46,730 bases of DNA from contig CANJXH010000004.1 in the NCBI GenBank assembly GCA_947478755.1, positions 1 to 46,730 on the forward strand, in the 5' to 3' direction. How positions within the stretch are numbered: position 1 is the stretch's first letter; each line of letters begins with the position of its first letter. The position numbers and the translations under genes are program-made. The DNA is from Betaproteobacteria bacterium. Lineage in GTDB: Bacteria > Pseudomonadota > Gammaproteobacteria > Burkholderiales > Rhodocyclaceae. This document shows, in pieces, positions 1 to 8,448 of this stretch. The notes under the pieces are model-generated. The model ran no database searches. It saw only the letters and a program-made list of their open reading frames with translations, and was not told where the DNA came from.

Positions 1-20
1 AGCACCACCATGTATTCGAT

Positions 21-56
21 CATGGCTTGTCCCGCCTGATGGCGGGACAAGCCATG
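21..56. repeat. Perfect 16-bp inverted repeat with 4-nt loop (CATGGCTTGTCCCGCC-TGAT-GGCGGGACAAGCCATG)
   Basis: Read directly from sequence; a second GC hairpin follows at 85-105 (CCCCCGCCC-CAC-GGGCGGGGG). Located downstream of the minus-strand gene ending at 167; REP-like element or terminator. Confidence 0.7.
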
Positions 57-166
57 CCGACGAAATAATGGGCTCACCCCCCGTCCCCCGCCCCACGGGC
101 GGGGGCGACTAATTGGGCCTCCCCTTCGGGCAGGCAACATGTCGGAGGCGCGCCGTTGTGGATTCA

Positions 167-862
167 TCACGGTTGGTTCACGAAGTTGAGCAGCACCTGG
201 CTTTCGTCACCCTGCTTCGTGCTGGTCACGCTGATTTCCCGCAAGCCGTTTTTCAGCACCAGCACGTTGCCGCGAATGCCGGGTTTTTCCATGCGGTAGT
301 TATTGACGACCTGCCAGCCGAGGCCGGTATAGGCATTGCGGTAGAAGGTGGCGTTGGTATCCGGAGAAAAGCCGTTGGAGAGCAGCACGGTGCGGCCGAT
401 CTTGCCACCGTCCCTGTGCGCAATGTCGTTGATGACATTGCTGCCGGTCATCATCGGTACCTCGTCCTTGACCAGGGCCTTGTCAGGCGGCGGTGCGCTG
501 ACGCCGAGGAAGCCGGTTGAACCGCCCCTGCCGTCAGCCATCACCTGCACGGTAAAAAAACACGACTCGCGCAGGGCGGCGATCACTTTCCAGTCGCCGA
601 GCGGATACTCGATCGGCGCATTCATTCTCTCTTTCGATGCCCACTGGCCGCGATAAAAAACGAGGATGGCTTCCGGCAGGTCCTGGCTGTCGAAGCGGCG
701 GATGTTCATCGGCACGTCGTTGAAACTCATCTGCTGCGCTACCGACTGCAGGCGCGCGGTTTTGGGCGCCGGAAAATCCGGGCAGGCGTCGGTGGGATTG
801 CTGTTTTTTGCCTGCGTGGCAAAAGAGCACAACACCAACGTGCAGACGAAGAGATATCTCAT
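167..862 (-). CDS. Secreted hypothetical protein at the end of the pseudopilin cassette
   Basis: Start MRYLFVCTLVLCSFATQA (signal peptide-like) inside the longer ORF; codirectional with the TadE/TadG-like genes. Confidence 0.7.
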   Translation of the reverse strand: MRYLFVCTLVLCSFATQAKNSNPTDACPDFPAPKTARLQSVAQQMSFNDVPMNIRRFDSQDLPEAILVFYRGQWASKERMNAPIEYPLGDWKVIAALRESCFFTVQVMADGRGGSTGFLGVSAPPPDKALVKDEVPMMTGSNVINDIAHRDGGKIGRTVLLSNGFSPDTNATFYRNAYTGLGWQVVNNYRMEKPGIRGNVLVLKNGLREISVTSTKQGDESQVLLNFVNQP

Positions 863-863
863 G

Positions 864-1790
864 TCACCGCAACCGGTCCGCAGGCACCTTGTCGACTTCG
901 ATCTTGCCGAGGTCAAGCGTGCTGAGTTCGGGGAAAAATACCAGCGCGATGGTTTGCAGAACGTCCAGCGCAGTGCGGAACGCACCGTCGGGCGGATTGA
1001 TCAGGGATGTCGGCGTCAGGCCGCGAACCTGGTTGTAGACGGTCATCTTGTACTTGTCTTTTGCCTTGTCTTTGCCAAAATCCGTGAGCGAGCCCGGGCC
1101 GTTGGCGCTCCAGCCATTGGCGACCAGCACATTCTTTTCGGCAAACGTCTGCTTGGTCCCGGTGGCAAGGAACTCGGTAGTGCAGCCCGGGCAGCCACCC
1201 AGGCCGGTATCGGGATTGAACGCCACCTGCTGCACCGAGACGCCGACATTGGCCGTGTATTGGGCGTGCGTGTCGACGGTGAAGTTCGACACCACCGAGG
1301 CGACGCTCATCACCGGCGTGAAAATGTCGTTGAATATCCCCGGCGCCTTGTCGTTTTCGTAACTGCCGGAAATGTCACCGTAGTCCGAAAGCAGGGTGTT
1401 GCCGCGGCGGTCCTGCCAGAACGGCTTGTTGCCGTTGACATAGCTGCTGCCTGTCTTGTCGTTGTCGGCAAAGCCGGTAGCGGCATCGCTGTTGGACAGA
1501 ATGCGCGCACCTATTTCAGCGCGGATGGAGTTGTCATCCTTCTCGTTGGCATCCCACTTGTTGCCAACCGCACCCAGCCCCATCAGTTCTGCCGAATCGC
1601 CGCCAAACCAGACCGTCCGCTCCCAGGCCGCATAGCGTGCCCCCTGCACGACGTGGCTGCGAATGTCGAGGTACTTGGCGATCACCGGTATGGCAAGGAA
1701 CAGGGGCACCAGCACCAGGGCTGCCGCGATCAGCGTTTCGATCATGGCCTGGCCGCGCTGACGGGATCGTTTGTGTTTGCACATGAACAT
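864..1790 (-). CDS. TadE-like pseudopilin / pilus-assembly protein
   Basis: N-terminal RQRGQAMIETLIAAALVLVPLFLAIPVIAKYLDIRSHVVQGARYAAWE, typical TadE-like; start ATG overlaps the upstream stop (TGATG). Confidence 0.75.
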   Translation of the reverse strand: MFMCKHKRSRQRGQAMIETLIAAALVLVPLFLAIPVIAKYLDIRSHVVQGARYAAWERTVWFGGDSAELMGLGAVGNKWDANEKDDNSIRAEIGARILSNSDAATGFADNDKTGSSYVNGNKPFWQDRRGNTLLSDYGDISGSYENDKAPGIFNDIFTPVMSVASVVSNFTVDTHAQYTANVGVSVQQVAFNPDTGLGGCPGCTTEFLATGTKQTFAEKNVLVANGWSANGPGSLTDFGKDKAKDKYKMTVYNQVRGLTPTSLINPPDGAFRTALDVLQTIALVFFPELSTLDLGKIEVDKVPADRLR

Positions 1791-3865
1791 CACAGCCCCG
1801 CCCGATGGGACTCCATCGAAATGTACTGCTCGATGAAATTGTTGGGCGCCAGTCGCGGCTGCCAATAGGGGTTGTAGAGACTGCCGACCTCGGTCTGAGC
1901 CGGGTCGGTACTGACGCGTTTGAACCAGGCCAGGCCGGTGTCATCGGTTGGTCGTGCGAAATACACTTCCGATTTCGACAGCGCACGCATCTTTCCCTGC
2001 GGCGCGCCATTGACCATGGCGAACTGGCCGTTGCCGGGACTCTTGGCCATATCGTCAATCGATTTTTCGATTTCCACTACCAGCGGCGGGCCGACCAGAT
2101 TGTCTTCGGTCGCATCGACATTCTTCACGTCGCGGTAGGTGGTGAGGCCGCCCAGGCTGCTGACTTTTTCCAGCGTCTTGCCCGCACCTTTGTTCTGGCG
2201 CATTTCGGCAGAGATCTTGGTGGTCCAGCTGTCCAGCACTTCGCCATAAGCCTGCGGCGCATCTGTCCCGAAATTGTTGTCGGAAGAAAGCACCGTCGGC
2301 GCCGATAGCTCCTTACCCGACTGCGCAGCGCCATGCGAGAGCGGAATCCACGGCGGGGCAAACGGAATCGGCAGTGGAATCGGCACGAAGATGACCGGGA
2401 TCACAAACCAGAAAATGTGCAGGCCCGCCCAACTCGAGGCATCCATCGCTGTCCATGTTTTCTTGCTCTTGGAACCGGCAGCGCCGCGCCCGGCCGTCGA
2501 CGAAGTGCTGGTCGTTGTCGTGCCGGGCGTCCCCTGCGGGTTTTGCGGGTTTGACGGCGGGTTGGTGGAGCCGGGGAAGGGAGAGACCCTGTTCCATGCG
2601 GTGCCATTGAAAGCATAAACGCCGGCATTGGGGCCGGGCGGATCGGTCTGGCTGTTGTTGTCGGTCACCGAGGCCGAGTCGCCGGGGCAGGCGGCGGCAG
2701 TGTAGGCCGCCAGATCGCTTTCATGGGAAACGGAAATGCCGCCGGAACCGGACGTCTGCCCCTGCACGGGATTTCCGTGGCAGTCCACACCGGTATCGCC
2801 GTTGCCGGGCGTCGGGCTGGTGGCGCCTGCCGAGTTGCCCGATGCATCGGTGAGCTTGAGTTCGGTACCACCACGATGGATGACCGGCAGAAACAGCGGG
2901 CCGAAGGTCCACGGTTGTGGAATGAAACGGGTCGGATCGATATAGGTCAGCGGCGGGGCGTAGAAAAAATAGAAGCCCCAGGCCGGCTTGGTGGAGCGGT
3001 CACGCGAAAAATCGTCGAGCGAGTCCATGGTGACCTGCGCGAAACGATCCGCCTCGGGACCATCCCCACCATCGGTATTGGGATCCTTTGACTCGGTGAA
3101 GTTGTACCACTTGTACATGTGCCAGATCAGGTAGGGGAAGCCGCCGAAGGTGGTGAGCTCGGCTTTCGGATCATTGAGATGCACGACATCGTCACCGCCA
3201 TCCAGTGACTCGAAACTGGTGAACCAGTCGACGCCGGTCAGGCTCGCCATGGCGGCACCCAGTTTGGCAAACCCTGCGCCCAGCGTTTCCGCGACTGTCA
3301 AAGCGGTGCCATAGTGATAGAAGGTCTGCATCGTTCCATAGACCTTGATCAGCCCGTCAAGCACCGTGATGGCATAACCCATGAATGTGCTGCCGGCCTT
3401 GCCCTCGTCAAAAATGCCGGTGACCTTGCCGAATGCCTTGAGAAACTTCTTGTAGATGTTCGCGATCGGCGTGCTGCCGAGTTCAAGGAAAATCTGATAC
3501 ACGTCGCGACCGGCATTGGTTGGATCGCCGTTGGCGAATGCCGACATGTTGCGGAACCACGAGGTCATGCCGACGAATTGGGCCACTGCCACCTGGTTGG
3601 CAACCATGGCGCGATTGGTATACGCGGAGAAATTGTAGTCACGCGCTTCGGCGACAGCAGCGCTGTACGCCGCAGCATCAGCCGTGTTTTGCAGCTTGAT
3701 TTTTTCGATGCTCTGCTCGCCCATGCTGAACATCGCAAACAAACCCACGATGACCAGGATGGAAGCGAACAATGCCAGCACCAAAGCCTGCCCCCGCTGA
3801 CGCCGAGGCGCAGCGGGCAGCGAGGCAATGGCGTAATCAGAACAACAGGTGCGTGGTGACTTCAC
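1790..3865 (-). CDS. TadG-like pilus-assembly protein with Pro/Ser/Thr/Gly-rich middle region
   Basis: N-terminal RQRGQALVLALFASILVIVGLFAMFSMGEQSIEKIKLQNTADAAAYSAAVAEARDYNF is TadG/TadE-like family. Confidence 0.75.
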   Translation of the reverse strand: MKSPRTCCSDYAIASLPAAPRRQRGQALVLALFASILVIVGLFAMFSMGEQSIEKIKLQNTADAAAYSAAVAEARDYNFSAYTNRAMVANQVAVAQFVGMTSWFRNMSAFANGDPTNAGRDVYQIFLELGSTPIANIYKKFLKAFGKVTGIFDEGKAGSTFMGYAITVLDGLIKVYGTMQTFYHYGTALTVAETLGAGFAKLGAAMASLTGVDWFTSFESLDGGDDVVHLNDPKAELTTFGGFPYLIWHMYKWYNFTESKDPNTDGGDGPEADRFAQVTMDSLDDFSRDRSTKPAWGFYFFYAPPLTYIDPTRFIPQPWTFGPLFLPVIHRGGTELKLTDASGNSAGATSPTPGNGDTGVDCHGNPVQGQTSGSGGISVSHESDLAAYTAAACPGDSASVTDNNSQTDPPGPNAGVYAFNGTAWNRVSPFPGSTNPPSNPQNPQGTPGTTTTSTSSTAGRGAAGSKSKKTWTAMDASSWAGLHIFWFVIPVIFVPIPLPIPFAPPWIPLSHGAAQSGKELSAPTVLSSDNNFGTDAPQAYGEVLDSWTTKISAEMRQNKGAGKTLEKVSSLGGLTTYRDVKNVDATEDNLVGPPLVVEIEKSIDDMAKSPGNGQFAMVNGAPQGKMRALSKSEVYFARPTDDTGLAWFKRVSTDPAQTEVGSLYNPYWQPRLAPNNFIEQYISMESHRAGL

Positions 3866-3881
3866 ACCGACGCCAGCAACA

Positions 3882-4148
3882 TCAGTTGCCGTAGCTGTTC
3901 ATTTTCTTGTCCTGCGTTGCCGAGGTAAACGCGTCACCTGCGGCAGTGCTGGCAGCACTGATCGCGCTGGCCGAGCCGGTACCGGCAACTTCACCGGCAA
4001 GACCGGCAACCTGCGAGCGAATGGTTTTGCCGAACAAGGAGTAGACACCGATGGCAGCGACTGCAATCAGGGCAACGATGATGATGTATTCCGTCATGCC
4101 TTGACCGCGTTGACGCAAATTGCCACGATGAACGAATGTGTTTTTCAT
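3882..4148 (-). CDS. Flp-like / type IVb pilin-like small protein
   Basis: MKNTFVHRGNLRQRGQGMTEYIIIVALIAVAAIGVYSLFGKTIRSQ: prepilin-like G|MTEY processing motif and hydrophobic helix. Confidence 0.75.
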   Translation of the reverse strand: MKNTFVHRGNLRQRGQGMTEYIIIVALIAVAAIGVYSLFGKTIRSQVAGLAGEVAGTGSASAISAASTAAGDAFTSATQDKKMNSYGN

Positions 4149-4264
4149 TTGAAACCCCCCGGGGTAATAGAACATACATTATTGAAATACGCCTCGTGAT
4201 TATGCGTCAACTTGCGTGGCTTCGGGCAGAATGCAGATTCATCTTTTGCTCTCCGGAGTTGGTC

Positions 4265-5386
4265 ATGATCGGATATCTGCGTCCCACTGCAATCGTGCTC
4301 GCGATGCTCACGGCGAGCGGCCCAGTCTGGGCGGATTTTGCTGGCGGCCGCGCCGCGCTGAAGCGCGGCGACTACGCGACTGCTCTGCGGGAATATACCA
4401 ACGCTGCACAAGCCGGCGAGGCGCGCGCCCAAAATGACCTCGGTGTACTCTACGAGCGCGGACAAGGCGTAAAGCAGGACTATGCCGAAGCCGCCAGGTG
4501 GTACCGCAAAGCTGCCGAGCAGGGCTATGCCCAGGGCGCAACCAATCTGGGTTACCTCCACGAAAGCGGCAATGGCGTCCAGCGCGACTATTCACAGGCA
4601 TTGGCGTGGTATCAAAAGGCTGCAGACAGCAACTGGGCACAGGCCCAGAACAATCTTGGCGGGCTCTACGAACGCGGTCGTGGCGTCACCCGCGACTACC
4701 AACGTGCACTGATGTGGTACCGCAAGGCGGCTGATCAGGGCCTGGCGCAGGGGCAGACCAATGTCGGTTACATGCTTGAAACCGGCCGCGGCACCGCCCG
4801 CGACGATGGGCAGGCCATGGCCTGGTACCTGAAGGCAGCGGCACAGGGCTTTGCCCAGGCCGAAAACAATATCGGCGCACTTTACGAGCGCGGGCGTGGC
4901 GTTGCGCAGAGCTCCACCACGGCCGTCACCTGGTATCGCAAGGCGGTAGCAAAAGGTCTGGCACAGGCACAGACCAACCTGGGTTTCATGCTGGCCACCG
5001 GCAAGGGTGTCGAACGCAATGATGTCGAAGCCGTGAAGCTTTATCGTGCCGCTGCAGAACAGGGATTTGCCCAAGGCCAAAACAATCTGGGATTCATGCT
5101 TGCCTATGGACGCGGTACCAAACGCGATTACCTGCAAGCGAAGTCCTGGTATGAAAAGGCCGTCGATCAGGGGCTGGCCCAGGCCATGATGAATCTGGCC
5201 GGACTGTACGAATTTGGCCGCGGTGTTGCCAAGGATCAGGCACAGGCGCTGGCGCTGTATCAGAAATCCGCCGAAGCGGGCCATCGCCCTGCTGCCTTGC
5301 GTCTGGTCGACGTATATACCAAGGGACAACTGGGCGAATCGATTGATCCCGCACGTGCCAAGTTGTGGGCTGATCGCGCCATCTGA
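4265..5386 (+). CDS. Sel1-like repeat (SLR) secreted protein, about nine 36-aa repeats
   Basis: Signal peptide (MIGYLRPTAIVLAMLTASGPVWA) then repeated A..NLG.LYERGRGV..DY..A..WYRKAA.QG units. Confidence 0.88.
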   Translation: MIGYLRPTAIVLAMLTASGPVWADFAGGRAALKRGDYATALREYTNAAQAGEARAQNDLGVLYERGQGVKQDYAEAARWYRKAAEQGYAQGATNLGYLHESGNGVQRDYSQALAWYQKAADSNWAQAQNNLGGLYERGRGVTRDYQRALMWYRKAADQGLAQGQTNVGYMLETGRGTARDDGQAMAWYLKAAAQGFAQAENNIGALYERGRGVAQSSTTAVTWYRKAVAKGLAQAQTNLGFMLATGKGVERNDVEAVKLYRAAAEQGFAQGQNNLGFMLAYGRGTKRDYLQAKSWYEKAVDQGLAQAMMNLAGLYEFGRGVAKDQAQALALYQKSAEAGHRPAALRLVDVYTKGQLGESIDPARAKLWADRAI

Positions 5387-5412
5387 GTCGATATTCCGAA
5401 AACAATCCTGTC

Positions 5413-7275
5413 TTGGCAAGTCCCCTGCGCTATCGTCGCCTGCTCCTGCTGTTGCCGGGGTGGATCGTTTTCATGGCCTATCTGCCGGCGCTGAAAAACG
5501 GATTTGTCTGGGACGACAACTACTTCATCACCGAATTGCCTTTTTTGCGCGATCCGGCGTTGTGGTGGCGGCACATCCAAGAGCCCTTGTTTGTCTCCCA
5601 GAACTATTTTCGGCCGCTGCCACTGCTCACCTTTGTGCTTGAAGCGCAGGTGGAGCCGCTCAATGCCTTTGTCTTCCACCTCAGCAACCTGCTGCTGCAC
5701 GCTCTCAACACGACACTGGTTGTTTTGCTGGCGCGAACGCTGACTGCAAAGGGCGACGCAAGTTCTCTGTTGCGACCTCTGGTTGCCGGCTTGTTGTTTG
5801 GCCTGCACCCGGTATTGATCGAAAGCGTCAGCTGGATATCGGATCGGTTCGACCTGATGATGGCAAGCTTTCTGTTGCTGGGCTTGCTCTGTGATTCGGG
5901 CCTGAAACATCGCAAATCCAGAACCATGCTGGTCGGTTTGTCCTTTTTTCTGGCGCTGCTCTGCAAGGAAACCGCCATCGTGTTCATTGCCCTCTTGCCG
6001 CTCTGGCAGTTGATGCGCAATGCCGACGAGGGCACCTCATGGCTTGGTCGCATCCGCAAGACAGCCAGCGATGCGTGGCCAATCTGGGGCAGTTTGCTGG
6101 TTGCCATCGCCATCTACCTGTACCTGCGTCACCAGGCGATTGGCGGTTTTTATCGCAGCGACACCCCGCTCGTTCCGGGTACCACGTTGCAACACCTGTT
6201 GTTGACGACCAAAACCATCGGCTGGTACCTGTTGCTGCTGTGCTGGCCTTTCGGCCAGATTGGTCCGGTACATCCCGGTACGACGCCGGTGTCGCTGAGC
6301 GATCCGCTGGCCTGGTCTGGTCTGGTGGCCACACTGGCAATGGCTGGCGCAACACTGGCAGCGCTGCGTCGCGCACCGCGTGCCGGCTTGATGATCTGTG
6401 CCGCACTGGTAGCGCTGACGCCGGTAGCCCATCTGGTACCGCTGACCATCGGCGACAATATCGTGCACGATCGCTACCTGCTGTTGCCCTTGGTATTTGC
6501 ATCATTGCTGCTGGCGACCGCTCCGGTTGGGCGTTTCCGCCGCGCAGCCATCGTCGGCACCGGATTATGGACAGCGATGTCGCTCGCCACCATCACCGCC
6601 GTCGTACCGTTCTGGGAAAGCAATCTCTCGCTCTGGGGTTGGGCCTCGGCACAGGAACCGAAATCCAATATTGCGCGCGGCAACTACGTCTCGGCGCTGG
6701 TCGACAACGGCCACCCACAGGCAGCACTGGACCTTTCGAAGGAAATCCTTACTGCCTCACCCGACAATCCCATTGCCATTTACGACATGGCACTCGCACT
6801 GATGCGGCTCGGCCGCAACGACGAGGCAAGGGAATATTGCGAACTGGCACTGAAGCACTTCGGCAACGGTGACAAAAAGGGGCGCATGGATGTTGCCGAA
6901 GTGTGGAACCTGCTCGGTTATCTCAGCCTGCATTCCGGCGATTGGGGCGGCGCGGAAAAAGCCCTGCTCGAATCTGCTCGCCTGATGCCGTACCTCACCC
7001 GTCCCCACTTCAATCTGGCGATGCTCTACTACCAAACCAATCGTATCGATGACGGAGACCGCGAGCTCGCATTTGCACTGCGCTACGATTCGCCGACGGC
7101 AGCCTTTTCGCATCGCCTGCTTGCCTGCAAAAAACGGGCAGAAGCCCTGGCCAAACGTTCGTCATTGCCGGGTGACGCTCAAGCGCCTGGCGAGAACAGC
7201 CACCCAACCAATGGTGGCAGCCATCAGGATCAGGTGAATTCTTCCAGCGTCTGCGAAGAACGCAGCGCCGGTTGA
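5413..7275 (+). CDS. Multi-spanning GT-C-like membrane protein with C-terminal TPRs (TMTC/PMT-like)
   Basis: GFVWDDNYFITE acidic loop motif, many hydrophobic helices, C-terminal TPR-like region (NPIAIYDMALALMRLGRNDEAREYCELAL). TTG start used by the ORF track. Confidence 0.7.
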   Translation: MASPLRYRRLLLLLPGWIVFMAYLPALKNGFVWDDNYFITELPFLRDPALWWRHIQEPLFVSQNYFRPLPLLTFVLEAQVEPLNAFVFHLSNLLLHALNTTLVVLLARTLTAKGDASSLLRPLVAGLLFGLHPVLIESVSWISDRFDLMMASFLLLGLLCDSGLKHRKSRTMLVGLSFFLALLCKETAIVFIALLPLWQLMRNADEGTSWLGRIRKTASDAWPIWGSLLVAIAIYLYLRHQAIGGFYRSDTPLVPGTTLQHLLLTTKTIGWYLLLLCWPFGQIGPVHPGTTPVSLSDPLAWSGLVATLAMAGATLAALRRAPRAGLMICAALVALTPVAHLVPLTIGDNIVHDRYLLLPLVFASLLLATAPVGRFRRAAIVGTGLWTAMSLATITAVVPFWESNLSLWGWASAQEPKSNIARGNYVSALVDNGHPQAALDLSKEILTASPDNPIAIYDMALALMRLGRNDEAREYCELALKHFGNGDKKGRMDVAEVWNLLGYLSLHSGDWGGAEKALLESARLMPYLTRPHFNLAMLYYQTNRIDDGDRELAFALRYDSPTAAFSHRLLACKKRAEALAKRSSLPGDAQAPGENSHPTNGGSHQDQVNSSSVCEERSAG

Positions 7276-8424
7276 CAGATAGGCGAGCCACGCCACGACG
7301 AGCGCGATTCCGATGGCCGCTGCACGGCGCGTTTCGTGCGATGCCTGCGCAACGCACAAGGCCCAAGCCGTCAGCGCAAACGGAAAAGCGACGACGAGAT
7401 CAATCAGGTAGTGCTCCCCCAACCCCAATGTGGCGAGAGCTGTGACACCGGCCACCAGCGCGAAGGCGATGCGTACAGACAGCGACAATTGACGGGCACC
7501 AAGGCAAAGTGCCAGTGCCCAGGCCATGTGCAGCGAAGGCATCGCGTTGCGATAGGCTGGCCCCAGTGGTGCAAGATCAAGGGGCATGCCTTCCACGCCG
7601 GGCATGTGCTGGGGGAACAGATCACCCACCAGATACCGTGGCCCGGCAGCGGGAAACAGAAAATAGACGGCAAAGCCGGCCAATGCAATCACCAGGAACA
7701 CTTTCAGGATATTCGCCGGTGACTCCTTGCATCTGCATTGCAGGCCGTACTGTATCGCCGCGAACAAAGGCAGGCCGGCGTAGACCACACCCGACACATT
7801 TCCAAGGAGTGGCGTTTGCGCAAACAGGCGGCCTGCGATCGCGCTGGCGTGAAAACCGAGAGAATCGTCGAAGCGATACAGGACAGCGTCGAAAGTATTT
7901 GTTCTCAACCTGTAGCTGGCCTCCAGCCATGACCAGGATGTCACGACAAAAAGCGGCAGCAGCATGCCGGCTTTGAGCGTCTCGACAAACGACGCTCCCT
8001 GCGCCGAGTGGCGGCAACGCCAGGCAAGCCAGCTCAGGATCAGGAAACTGCCTGCACCCAGATAGTAAAGACCGGTGCTGACCACCGACAGCCAGCCCTG
8101 TCTGGTCGTGAAAAACACCATCGCATGCAGGGTGGCGAGTATCAAACCGATTACAAAGGCAGCGGCAAGATGCAGCTGCCTGCCATGGAACAACGCATGC
8201 AAGGCAAACATCGCCGCCACCGCAAATGCAAAGAAAGGACTGTGGCGATTGGGGTCGAACGAGAGAAAGGAATGCGGTGAATGTACGACTTGCGTCAGCC
8301 CCAGAAGCTCGGTGAGCAAAAGCATGACCATGGCGGAGCGAAACAGCAGGCGCAGGTCCGCCCGTCTTCGATGTCGCGCTCGTTCCATCGCTAAGTCAGT
8401 GCCGAGAGTTTCAATGGCGTACAT
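7162..8424 (-). CDS. PAP2 superfamily membrane phosphatase (Aur1/IPC-synthase-like PAP2_3 type)
   Basis: FPAAGPRY...NAMPSLHMAWALAL...LGEHYLIDLVVAFPF motifs plus multiple TM segments. Confidence 0.8.
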   Translation of the reverse strand: MYAIETLGTDLAMERARHRRRADLRLLFRSAMVMLLLTELLGLTQVVHSPHSFLSFDPNRHSPFFAFAVAAMFALHALFHGRQLHLAAAFVIGLILATLHAMVFFTTRQGWLSVVSTGLYYLGAGSFLILSWLAWRCRHSAQGASFVETLKAGMLLPLFVVTSWSWLEASYRLRTNTFDAVLYRFDDSLGFHASAIAGRLFAQTPLLGNVSGVVYAGLPLFAAIQYGLQCRCKESPANILKVFLVIALAGFAVYFLFPAAGPRYLVGDLFPQHMPGVEGMPLDLAPLGPAYRNAMPSLHMAWALALCLGARQLSLSVRIAFALVAGVTALATLGLGEHYLIDLVVAFPFALTAWALCVAQASHETRRAAAIGIALVVAWLAYLSTGAAFFADAGRIHLILMAATIGWVAVLARRLSVTRQ

Positions 8425-8448
8425 ACCCTTGCCGCTTGCAGGCCGTGC

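Noticed and set aside
4370-5370. CRISPR-like or satellite repeat array
   Set aside because: Repeats are coding Sel1 units of 108 bp with diverged DNA, no spacers.
4592-5419. 275-aa minus-strand ORF with internal repeats
   Set aside because: Antisense shadow of the Sel1 repeat array.
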